This document shows positions 38,628 through 46,814 of a stretch of 64,000 bases of DNA, in pieces. A program made the translations under genes and the position numbers. The stretch is from Rathayibacter rhapontici (GTDB lineage: Bacteria; Actinomycetota; Actinomycetes; Actinomycetales; Microbacteriaceae), in NCBI RefSeq assembly GCF_001995175.1, contig NZ_MUKN01000006.1:26920-90919 (forward strand), in the 5' to 3' direction. Numbering within the stretch: position 1 is the first letter of the stretch; each line of letters begins with the position of its first letter. The notes under the pieces are model-generated. The model worked only from the letters and a program-made list of their open reading frames with translations, was not told where the DNA came from and made no database searches.

Positions 38628-39736
38628 TCTACCTCGACCACGCGGCGACCTCGCCGGTGCGCCGCGAGGCGCTCGAGGCGATGTGGCCGTTCCTGACGGG
38701 CGAGTTCGGGAATCCGTCGAGCAGTCACGCCCTGGGCGGAGCCGCGGCGCGAGCGCTCGAGGAGGCGCGGGGACGCGTCGCCCGGTTCCTGGGCGGGCGC
38801 GCCTCCGAGACGCTCTTCACCGCGGGCGGCACCGAGTCGATCAACACGGCGGTCAAGGGCCTCGCGCTCGGAGCGCCCCGGGAGCGGCGGATCGTGATCT
38901 CGGCGATCGAGCACGAGGCGACGGTGGAGTCGGCCGACTTCCTGCACCGCGTGCACGGCTTCGAGGTCGTGGTCGCGCCGGTCGACTCCGTCGGACGGCT
39001 GGACCTCGAGGCGCTGGCCGCTCTGCTGACGCCGGGGACCGCGCTCGTGTCGATCCTGGCCGCGAGCAACGAGATCGGCACGGTGCAGGACGTGCCGGCG
39101 GTCGCCGCGCTCTGCCGCGAGCAGCGCGTCCCGCTGCACGTCGACGCGGTCCAGGCGGCGGGCTGGCTCGACCTGCCGTCGATGGGGGCCGACGCCGTCT
39201 CGGTCTCGGGGCACAAGCTCGGCGCTCCGAAGGGGGTCGGCGCGCTGATGCTGCGCAGTCGGCTGCCGTTCGAGCCGCTCGTGCACGGGGGCGGCCAGGA
39301 GCGGGACCGGCGCTCGGGCACCGAGAACGTGGCGTTCGCCGTCGCACTCGGCACCGCGGTGTCGCTCGTCGACCCGTCGCGCGCCGCTCGTGTCGCCGCG
39401 GTGCGGGACGCCTTCGCCGAGAGGGTCGCCGCGCTCGCGCCCCGGGCGGCCGCGACCGGATCGGCGGAGCACCGGCTGCCGTCGATCGCCGCCTACGTCG
39501 TGCCCGGCCGCAGCGGCGAGTCGATCCTGCTGGCACTGGAGGAGCGCGGAGTGGTCGTCTCGAGCGGCTCGGCCTGCGCGGCCGGTCGCGACGAGCCCTC
39601 CGACGTGCTGCTGGCGCTGGGGATCGACGCGCGCGTCGCCCAGACCGCCGTGCGCTTCAGCTTCGGAGCGGAGTCGACGGCGGAGGACGCCGAGCGCGCC
39701 GCGTCGGCCTTCGCCGAGGTCGTCGAGCGGGCCTGA
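38624..39736 (+). CDS. cysteine desulfurase (NifS/IscS type) of the NAD operon
   Basis: A 370-residue PLP enzyme releasing sulfur from cysteine. PLP-Lys198 lies in SVSGHKLGAPKGVGAL; HAATSPVRREALEAM, SAIEHEATVES and catalytic Cys318 in SSGSACAAG are present. GTG 38624 overlaps nadC by 4 nt. Placement at the end of nadABC indicates it builds the [4Fe-4S] cluster of NadA (a NadS-like role), although a general IscS role cannot be excluded. A hairpin follows the stop. Confidence 0.88.
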   Translation: MIYLDHAATSPVRREALEAMWPFLTGEFGNPSSSHALGGAAARALEEARGRVARFLGGRASETLFTAGGTESINTAVKGLALGAPRERRIVISAIEHEATVESADFLHRVHGFEVVVAPVDSVGRLDLEALAALLTPGTALVSILAASNEIGTVQDVPAVAALCREQRVPLHVDAVQAAGWLDLPSMGADAVSVSGHKLGAPKGVGALMLRSRLPFEPLVHGGGQERDRRSGTENVAFAVALGTAVSLVDPSRAARVAAVRDAFAERVAALAPRAAATGSAEHRLPSIAAYVVPGRSGESILLALEERGVVVSSGSACAAGRDEPSDVLLALGIDARVAQTAVRFSFGAESTAEDAERAASAFAEVVERA

Positions 39737-39772
39737 TCCCGTCCGACGGCGACGGATCTCGTCGGATCGGGA
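39737..39772 (+). terminator. terminator hairpin of the nad operon
   Basis: TCCCG-TCCGACG pairs with CGTCGGA-t-CGGGA (one bulge), loop GCGACGGATCT. It starts at the desulfurase stop codon. Confidence 0.7.
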
Positions 39773-39925
39773 ATGCCGGAGGCACCTGGGAAGGTTCTGA
39801 CACCTCGAGCCCTGCGCGACCGGCACCGACGGCGCCGCCGCGATGCGCAGTCGGTCGTCGTCGCCTCCGTGCGACCTCGCACCCGCCTCACCAGACACCT
39901 GCACGACCTCACGACCGGAGACCCA

Positions 39926-41416
39926 GTGACCGAGCGCACCCTTCCCGAGACGCGGGAGTCCGCCGCACCCCGAGACCGTACGCCGGCGCCGTCCGCCGTG
40001 CTCGACCCCCGCAGCCGCCTCGTCATCAGCCTGCTGCTCGTGTCGGCGTTCGTCGTGATCCTCAACGAGACGATCATGAGCGTGGCGCTGCCCGACCTGA
40101 TGCGCGATTTCGGCGTCGAGGCGCACGTGGGCCAGTGGCTGTCGACGGCGTTCATGCTGACGATGGCCGTCGTGATCCCGATCACCGGCTACCTCATCCA
40201 GCGCCTGCACACGCGGACGCTGTTCGCCGCCGCCATGACCCTGTTCAGCCTCGGCACGCTCAGCGCCGCGCTGGCTCCCACCTTCGAGGTGCTGCTGGCC
40301 GCGCGCGTCGTGCAGGCCGGCGGCACGGCGATCATGATGCCGCTGCTGATGACCACGGTGATGACCCTCGTCCCGCCGTCGATCCGCGGCCGGATGATGG
40401 GCAACATCTCGATCGTGATCTCGGTCGCCCCCGCCGTCGGCCCGACCATCTCGGGCGTCATCCTCAACTTCCTTAGCTGGCGCTGGATGTTCTGGATCGT
40501 GCTGCCGATCGCGGTCGGCGCGCTGCTCCTGGGCCTGCGCAAGGTCGAGAACGTGACGGAGCCGCGCAGGATCCCGATCGACTCCCTCTCGGTCGTGCTC
40601 TCGGTCTTCGGCTTCGGCGGCCTGGTCTACGGCCTCAGCTCGCTCGGCGAGGGCGGCGAGGCGGTCGTCGCTCCGTGGGTGCCGTTCGTCGTCGCGGGCC
40701 TCGGCCTGGCCGGCTTCATCCTGCGCCAGCTCTCGCTGCAGCGGACCGATCGCGCCCTGCTCGATCTGCGCACCTTCACCTCCGGCGGCTTCACCGTGGC
40801 GATCGTGATGATGGCGGTGAGCATGTCGGCGCTCTTCGGCACGCTGATCCTGCTGCCGCTCTACACGCAGAACGTCCTCGGGCTGACGCCGCTCGAGACC
40901 GGTCTGCTGCTGCTCCCCGGCGGGCTGCTGATGGGCCTCCTGGCGCCGTTCGTCGGACGCGGCTACGACCGCTTCGGGCCGCGCGTGCTGCTCGTGCCCG
41001 GCTCCGTGGTCGTCGCCGCCGCGCTCTGGGGCTTCACCGCTCTCGACGAGAACTCGTCGTCGATGTTCATCCTGTCGCTGCACGTGGTGCTGAGCCTCGG
41101 GCTGGCGTTCGTTTTCACGCCGCTGTTCACCGCGGGCCTGGGCTCGGTGAAGCCGAAGCTGTACTCGCACGGCAGCGCCATCATCGGCACCGTGCAGCAG
41201 CTCGGAGGCGCGGCCGGCACGGCGCTGTTCGTCACCGTCCTCTCGATCCAGTCGGCCGCGCTCGCCCGCGAGGGTGCCGACCAGATCACGGCCTCGGCCG
41301 GAGGCATCCACTCGGCCTTCGTCTGGGGAGCGTCCATCGCCTCCCTCGCGATCGTCGCGGCCTTCTTCGTCCGCCGTCCCGTCGAGTCCGACGCCCCGCT
41401 GCCCGTCGGGCACTGA
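39926..41416 (+). CDS. DHA2-family MFS drug/metabolite exporter
   Basis: A 496-residue transporter with about 14 membrane helices (EmrB/QacA-like). Signature elements: LNETIMSVALPDLMRDFG in TM1, WLSTAFMLTMAVVIPITGYLIQRL, motif A-like RLHTRTLF, motif C region SVAPAVGPTISGVIL and FLSWRWMFWIVLP. GTG 39926 follows CCGGAG and leaves a 30-residue cytoplasmic leader; a longer reading from 39773 adds only unlikely Arg-rich sequence. It lies upstream of the Pls-type synthetase on the same strand, but a strong hairpin separates the two, so a role in exporting the polymer is only inferred. Confidence 0.88.
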   Translation: MTERTLPETRESAAPRDRTPAPSAVLDPRSRLVISLLLVSAFVVILNETIMSVALPDLMRDFGVEAHVGQWLSTAFMLTMAVVIPITGYLIQRLHTRTLFAAAMTLFSLGTLSAALAPTFEVLLAARVVQAGGTAIMMPLLMTTVMTLVPPSIRGRMMGNISIVISVAPAVGPTISGVILNFLSWRWMFWIVLPIAVGALLLGLRKVENVTEPRRIPIDSLSVVLSVFGFGGLVYGLSSLGEGGEAVVAPWVPFVVAGLGLAGFILRQLSLQRTDRALLDLRTFTSGGFTVAIVMMAVSMSALFGTLILLPLYTQNVLGLTPLETGLLLLPGGLLMGLLAPFVGRGYDRFGPRVLLVPGSVVVAAALWGFTALDENSSSMFILSLHVVLSLGLAFVFTPLFTAGLGSVKPKLYSHGSAIIGTVQQLGGAAGTALFVTVLSIQSAALAREGADQITASAGGIHSAFVWGASIASLAIVAAFFVRRPVESDAPLPVGH

Positions 41417-41430
41417 CCCGTCGACCCGTC

Positions 41431-41473
41431 GTGCCCGGCGGCCCTCCCGCTCGCCGGGTGGGCTGCCGGGCAC
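41431..41473 (+). terminator. strong hairpin between the MFS exporter and the Pls-type synthetase
   Basis: GTGCCCGGC-g-GCCC pairs with GGGC-t-GCCGGGCAC. A possible new promoter, TAGCGT at 41506-41511, follows it before the synthetase gene. Confidence 0.75.
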
Positions 41474-41562
41474 GCCCTGTTCACCCGCCGGACACCCGGT
41501 GCTCCTAGCGTGACGCCCCGGCCGTGCCCCTCCCCCGCGCGCGGCCGGAACGGAGACCGGAC

Positions 41563-44500
41563 GTGGAGACGACCCTCGTGCAGGACCACCTCGACGCCGG
41601 CGCCCTCGCGGCGCCGCCCCGCACCCTCATCGACGTGCTGCGCGAGAGCGCCCGGCTCCACCCCGACGCCTCCGCCCTCGAGGACCCCGCCGGCGCCCTC
41701 AGCTATCGGGAGCTCCTCGCCCGCGTCGTCGGAGCGGCCGGAGAGCTGACGGCCGCCGGAGTCCGGCGCGGCGACCGCGTCGGCGTCCGCATGGCGAGCG
41801 GATCGCGCGAGCTCTACCTCGCGATCCTCGCGATCCTCGCCGCCGGCGCCGCCTACGTCCCGGTCGACGCGGACGACCCCGAGGAGCGCGCGCGGCTCGT
41901 GTTCGGCGAAGCGCGCGTGCGCGGAGTCGTCACCGGGGCAGGCCGCTTCGAGCGGACCGCGGAGGAGCCGCCGGCCCTCCTCTTCACCGGGACCGCGCCG
42001 CATCCCAGCACCGCGTCGATCCCGCTGCTCCAGCCGCCCGCGCTCGAGGACGACGCGTGGATCATCTTCACCTCCGGCTCCACCGGCACCCCGAAGGGCG
42101 TCGCCGTCAGCCACCGCTCCGCCGCGGCCTTCGTCGACGCGGAGGCGCGGCTGTTCCTGCAGCAGGAGCCGCTGGGCCCAGGCGATCGCGTGCTGGCCGG
42201 TCTCTCAGTCGCGTTCGACGCCTCCTGCGAGGAGATGTGGCTGGCCTGGCGCCACGGCGCGTGCCTGGTGCCTGCGCCGCGCTCCCTGGTGCGCAGCGGC
42301 ATGGACCTCGGCCCCTGGCTGACCACCCACGGCATCACCGTCGTCTCCACCGTGCCCACACTCGCCGCCCTCTGGCCGGCCGAGTCGCTCGAGAACGTCC
42401 GGCTGCTGATCTTCGGCGGAGAGGCCTGCCCGCCGGAGCTCGCCGATCGCCTCGCCGTCGAGGGCCGCGAGGTCTGGAACACCTACGGCCCGACCGAGGC
42501 CACCGTCGTCGCGTGCGCGGCACCGCTGGGCGGACCCGGGCCGGTGCGCATCGGCCTCCCGCTCGACGGCTGGCGGCTCGCTGTCGTCGACGCCGAGGGC
42601 AACCGGGTTCCCGAGGGCGGGGTCGGCGAGCTCGTCATCGGCGGTGTCGGGCTGGCGCGCTACCTCGACGCCGCGAAGGACGCCGAGAAGTACGCCCCCG
42701 CCCCGCTGCTCGGCTGGGAGCGCGCCTACCGCTCCGGCGACCTCGTGCGCTACGAGGCCGAGGGCCTCGTCTTCCAGGGCCGCGCCGACGACCAGGTCAA
42801 GCTCGGAGGCCGCCGCATCGAGCTGGGCGAGGTCGAGTCCGCCCTGCAGGCGCTGCCGGGGGTGTCCGGAGCAGCGGCCGCGGTCCGCACCACGGCCGCC
42901 GGCAACCAGGTCCTCGTGGGCTACCTCGCACTCGCCGCGGGCCGCGAGCTCGACCGCGACGCCGCCCTCGCCCGGCTGCGCGCCGAGCTCCCCGCCGCCC
43001 TGGTCCCTCTGCTGGCCGTCGTCGACGAGCTCCCGACCCGCACGTCCGGCAAGGTCGACCGGGCGGCCCTGCCCTGGCCGCTCGCCGAGGCGGCGCCGTC
43101 GGACGACGCGCTGGACCCCGAGACCGCCTGGCTCGCCGCCCGCTGGCGCGAGGTCCTGGGCGTCCCGGTCGACGAGCGCGCCGACTTCTTCGACCTGGGC
43201 GGAGGCTCGCTCGCCGCCGCGCAGCTCGTCGCCCGGATCCGCGAGCGCGATCCGGAGTTCACCGTCGCCGATGTCTACGCGCACCCGCGCCTCGCCGCGA
43301 TGGCGGCCGAGATCGCGAGCCGCGCGACCGGCCTCGGACCCGTCTCCGATCACCGCATCGCACCCGTCCCCCGGCGGATGCAGGTGCTGCAGACCGTGCT
43401 CGGCGCCCCCCTCCTGATCCTGGGAGGCGCACGCTGGCTCGTCGCCCTGCTGACCGTCTGCTCGCTCCTGGATCTGCTGCCCGGCTTCGGCTTCCTCCCC
43501 ACCGTGTGGCCGGCGGTGCTCGTGCCCGCCTTCGTCCTGCTCTGCACGCCGTTCGGACGCATGGGCCTCACCGTGATCGCCGCCCGCCTCCTGCTGCGCG
43601 GCGTGCGCGCGGGCGACCACCCGCGCGGCGGAGGCGTGCACCTGCGGCTCTGGCTCGCCGAGCAGGTCGCCCACCAGCTCGGCGCCGTGAGCCTCGCCGG
43701 AGCGCCCTGGGTCTCGTACTACGCCCGGGCGCTCGGCGCCCGGATCGCCGAGGACGTCGACCTGCACTCCCTCCCTCCGCTCACCGGCATGCTGACGCTC
43801 GGCCGGGGCGCCGCGATCGAGCCCGAGGTCGACCTGTCCGGCTACTGGATCGACGGCGACGTCGTGCGCGTCGGCGCCGTCCGCGTCGGCGCGGGCAGCA
43901 CGGTCGGCGCGCGCAGCACGCTCCTCCCCGGCGCCCGCATCGGCAAGCACGCGCAGATCGAGCCCGGGTCGGCGGTCTTCGGGCGGGTGCCGGCCGGACA
44001 GCGCTGGGGCGGCTCGCCCGCGCAGCGCCTGGGCAAGGCGAACGCAGGGTTCCCCGAGGAGCGGCCGCCGAGGGCGACCGGCTGGGTCTGGGCGTACGCA
44101 CTCGCGGCGGTGGGCCTCGCCGCCGTGCCGATCCTCTCGTTCGGTGCGGGCGTGGGAGTGATCGCCGTCGCGGTCCAGGGCTCCGGCACGCTCGCCGAGG
44201 CGGTCCCTCGCGCGCTCCTCGCCCTGGTGCCCGCCGTCGCCGTCACGGGAGCGGCGCTCGCGGGACTCGTCGTCCTCCTCGTCCGCCTGCTCGGCCTCGG
44301 CGTCGAGCCCGGCACCCACCCCGTCCGAGGCCGCATCGGCTGGCAGGTCTGGTCGACGGAGCGCCTGCTCGACCAGGCCCGCACGCTGCTCTTCCCGCTC
44401 TACTCCGGCCTCTTCACTCCCGTCTGGCTGCGCCTGCTGGGCGCGCGCGTCGGGCGCGACGTCGAGGCGTCGACCGTGCTCCTGCTACCGGCCATGACGA

Positions 44501-45495
44501 CGATCCGCGACGGCGCCTTCCTCGCCGACGACACCCTGGTCGCCTCCTACGCCCTCGGCGGCGGCTGGATGCGCCTCGCCCGTGCCGAGATCGGCGAGCG
44601 CGCGTTCCTCGGCAACTCCGGCATGGCCGCTCCGGGTCACACCGTCCCGGCCGGCGGACTCGTCGCAGTCCTGTCCTCGGCCCCGCGGAAGTCCAAGGCC
44701 GGCTCCTCGTGGCTCGGCTCTCCCCCGGTGCGCCTGCGCCGGACCGTCGTCGAGGCGGAGGCGGAGCGCACCTTCCGCCCGCCGACGCGCCTGCGCGTCG
44801 CCCGCATCGTCTGGGAGCTGTTCCGCTTCGTCCCCGTCGTCGTCTCGGTGGCGATCGGCTCGGGAGTCGTGGTCGCCCTGCTCGCGCTGGTCCAGACGTT
44901 CGGCGCGATCGTCGCGATGCTGCTCAGCGGAGTCGTGCTGCTGGCCGCCGGAGCGGTGGCCGCCGCCGTCACGACCGCGGCGAAGTGGCTGCTGATCGGA
45001 CGCGTCCGCGCGGGCGAGCATCCGCTCTGGTCCTCGTTCATCTGGCGCAGCGAGCTCGCCGACACCTTCACCGAGATGATCGCCGCACCCTGGTTCGCGC
45101 ACGCCGCCGCCGGCACCCCGGCGCTCGTGTGGTGGCTCCGCAGCCTCGGCGCTCGGATCGGCCGCGGCGTCTGGTGCGAGAGCTACTGGCTCCCGGAGGC
45201 GGATCTCGTCGTGCTGGGCGACGGAGCGGCCGTCAATCGCGGATGCGTCGTGCAGACCCACCTGTTCCATGATCGAATCATGAGCATGGATGCCGTGAGC
45301 CTGGACACCGGAGCGACCCTCGGACCGCACAGCGTGATCCTCCCCGCGGCTCGGATCGCCGAGCACGGCACCGTCGGCCCCTCGTCGCTCGTGATGCGCG
45401 GCGAGCTCGTCCCGGCGGGCAGCCGCTGGAGCGGCAATCCGATCGGACCGTGGCGCGACGTGCGCGTCGCCGACTACCACGCGCCCGTCGCGTGA
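41563..45495 (+). CDS. Pls/PosA-family non-ribosomal peptide synthetase (epsilon-poly-lysine synthetase-like)
   Basis: A 1310-residue single-module membrane enzyme. Adenylation domain about 15-505: FTSGSTGTPKG near 169, NTYGPTEAT near 306, YRSGDLVRYEAEG, GRADDQVKLGGRRIELGEVE, and A10 Lys in RTSGKVDRA. Carrier domain about 520-590 with DLGGGSLAAAQ, phosphopantetheine site Ser549. Then three pairs of membrane helices (about 610-670, 843-915, 1089-1142), each followed by a soluble domain with hexapeptide-like repeats, ending VVQTHLFHDRIMSMDAVSL. This is the layout of Streptomyces Pls, where the tandem C-terminal domains form isopeptide bonds. Specificity residues read as D-A-E-S-I-G-T-V-V-K, suggesting a basic amino acid, probably lysine. 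GTG 41563 (behind CGGAG) is preferred over GTG 41524. It needs a phosphopantetheinyl transferase, found downstream. Confidence 0.9.
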   Translation: METTLVQDHLDAGALAAPPRTLIDVLRESARLHPDASALEDPAGALSYRELLARVVGAAGELTAAGVRRGDRVGVRMASGSRELYLAILAILAAGAAYVPVDADDPEERARLVFGEARVRGVVTGAGRFERTAEEPPALLFTGTAPHPSTASIPLLQPPALEDDAWIIFTSGSTGTPKGVAVSHRSAAAFVDAEARLFLQQEPLGPGDRVLAGLSVAFDASCEEMWLAWRHGACLVPAPRSLVRSGMDLGPWLTTHGITVVSTVPTLAALWPAESLENVRLLIFGGEACPPELADRLAVEGREVWNTYGPTEATVVACAAPLGGPGPVRIGLPLDGWRLAVVDAEGNRVPEGGVGELVIGGVGLARYLDAAKDAEKYAPAPLLGWERAYRSGDLVRYEAEGLVFQGRADDQVKLGGRRIELGEVESALQALPGVSGAAAAVRTTAAGNQVLVGYLALAAGRELDRDAALARLRAELPAALVPLLAVVDELPTRTSGKVDRAALPWPLAEAAPSDDALDPETAWLAARWREVLGVPVDERADFFDLGGGSLAAAQLVARIRERDPEFTVADVYAHPRLAAMAAEIASRATGLGPVSDHRIAPVPRRMQVLQTVLGAPLLILGGARWLVALLTVCSLLDLLPGFGFLPTVWPAVLVPAFVLLCTPFGRMGLTVIAARLLLRGVRAGDHPRGGGVHLRLWLAEQVAHQLGAVSLAGAPWVSYYARALGARIAEDVDLHSLPPLTGMLTLGRGAAIEPEVDLSGYWIDGDVVRVGAVRVGAGSTVGARSTLLPGARIGKHAQIEPGSAVFGRVPAGQRWGGSPAQRLGKANAGFPEERPPRATGWVWAYALAAVGLAAVPILSFGAGVGVIAVAVQGSGTLAEAVPRALLALVPAVAVTGAALAGLVVLLVRLLGLGVEPGTHPVRGRIGWQVWSTERLLDQARTLLFPLYSGLFTPVWLRLLGARVGRDVEASTVLLLPAMTTIRDGAFLADDTLVASYALGGGWMRLARAEIGERAFLGNSGMAAPGHTVPAGGLVAVLSSAPRKSKAGSSWLGSPPVRLRRTVVEAEAERTFRPPTRLRVARIVWELFRFVPVVVSVAIGSGVVVALLALVQTFGAIVAMLLSGVVLLAAGAVAAAVTTAAKWLLIGRVRAGEHPLWSSFIWRSELADTFTEMIAAPWFAHAAAGTPALVWWLRSLGARIGRGVWCESYWLPEADLVVLGDGAAVNRGCVVQTHLFHDRIMSMDAVSLDTGATLGPHSVILPAARIAEHGTVGPSSLVMRGELVPAGSRWSGNPIGPWRDVRVADYHAPVA

Positions 45496-46814
45496 GCCCC
45501 GCGCAGCTCGGACTCGAGACCGCCGGTGACACCTACGTCCCCGGTATCGGCAACACCGGCTACCGCGTCGAGTCGTACGAGCTCGAGCTCGACTACCGCG
45601 TCTCGAGCAATCGGCTCGCCGCGCGCGCCCTGATCCGGGCGGTCGCCCTGCAGCCGCTGCGACGGTTCAGCCTCGATCTCAGCCGCCTGCGGGTCGGGCG
45701 GGTGCGCGTCGACGGGCGCCGCGCCCAGCACGCGCAGACACCGCACAAGCTTCGCGTGACTCCCGAGACCCTGCTTCGCACGGGTGAGCCGTTCGTCGTC
45801 GAGGTCGAGTACAGCGGCCATCCGGCACCGCGCGCGAGCCACTGGGGCGAGCTCGGCTGGGAGGAGCTGACCGACGGCGTGCTCGTCGCCTCGCAGCCGA
45901 CCGGCGCGTCCACGTGGTTCCCCTGCAACGACGACCCCGCCGACAAGGCCGCCTACCGCTTCCGCATCACCGCCGAGGAGGGCTACGCGGTCGTCGCGAA
46001 CGGCGTGCTGGTCGACTCGAGCGCGCGATCCGGCCGCAGGACCTGGTTGTACGAGCAGCGGGAGCCGACGGCCACCTACCTCGCCTCGGTGCAGATCGGG
46101 CGCTACGCCCTCGAGGATCGCGAGCTCGCGGGCGTGCCCGTCACGATCGCGCGCCCGGCGGCGCTCGCCTCGCGCTCCTCGCGCGACTTCGCTCCGCTCG
46201 CCGCGATGCTCGAGCTCTTCCAGCGCCTCTTCGGCCCCTACCCGTTCGCGCGCTACTCCGTCGTCGTGACCGCCGACGACCTCGAGATCCCGCTCGAAGC
46301 GCAGGGCATGGCCGTCTTCGGCGCGAACCACGTCGACGGACGCGGCGGATCGGAGCGGCTGATCGCCCACGAGCTCGCGCACCAGTGGTTCGGCAACAGC
46401 GTCGGCGTCGCCCGGTGGCGGCACATCTGGCTCAACGAGGGCTTCGCCTGCTACGCGGAGTGGCTCTGGTCCGAGCAGGCGGGCGGACCCTCCGCCGACT
46501 CCCTCGCCCGGCGCCACCACTCCCTCCTGCGGGCGCAGCCCGAGGATCTCGTGCTGGCGGACCCGGGCCCCGTCTCCCTCTTCGACGATCGCGTCTACAA
46601 GCGGGGCGCGCTCACCCTGCACGCCCTGAGGCTGCACGTCGGCGACGAGCCGTTCTTCGCCCTGGTGCGGGAGTGGACGCGCCGGCACGCCGACGGCGCG
46701 GTCACCGACGAGGACTTCCGGGAGCTCTGCACCGAGCTGCTCGCCGCCGCGGTCGACGAGCTGCTCGACACCTGGCTCCTCGACGAGGAGCTGCCCGCGC
46801 TACCGGCCCGCTGA
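45492..46814 (+). CDS. short M1-family zinc metallopeptidase coupled to the Pls-type synthetase
   Basis: A 440-residue peptidase with only the N-terminal beta domain and catalytic domain of M1 aminopeptidases. The zinc site HELAHQWFGN (His293, Glu294, His297) and NEGFACYAEWLW (Glu316) is complete; a catalytic Tyr is likely in DDRVYKRGAL. The exopeptidase GAMEN loop reads EAQGMAVFG. No signal peptide is seen, so it is probably cytoplasmic. GTG 45492 overlaps the synthetase stop (GTGA), so the two are made together. M1 peptidases that degrade epsilon-poly-lysine are known in producers; degradation, trimming or self-protection is the likely role (inference). Confidence 0.88.
   Translation: MSPAQLGLETAGDTYVPGIGNTGYRVESYELELDYRVSSNRLAARALIRAVALQPLRRFSLDLSRLRVGRVRVDGRRAQHAQTPHKLRVTPETLLRTGEPFVVEVEYSGHPAPRASHWGELGWEELTDGVLVASQPTGASTWFPCNDDPADKAAYRFRITAEEGYAVVANGVLVDSSARSGRRTWLYEQREPTATYLASVQIGRYALEDRELAGVPVTIARPAALASRSSRDFAPLAAMLELFQRLFGPYPFARYSVVVTADDLEIPLEAQGMAVFGANHVDGRGGSERLIAHELAHQWFGNSVGVARWRHIWLNEGFACYAEWLWSEQAGGPSADSLARRHHSLLRAQPEDLVLADPGPVSLFDDRVYKRGALTLHALRLHVGDEPFFALVREWTRRHADGAVTDEDFRELCTELLAAAVDELLDTWLLDEELPALPAR

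Noticed and set aside
39773..39925. 51-residue extension of the MFS exporter
   Set aside because: Arg-rich sequence with no ribosome site; GTG 39926 has one and starts shortly before TM1.
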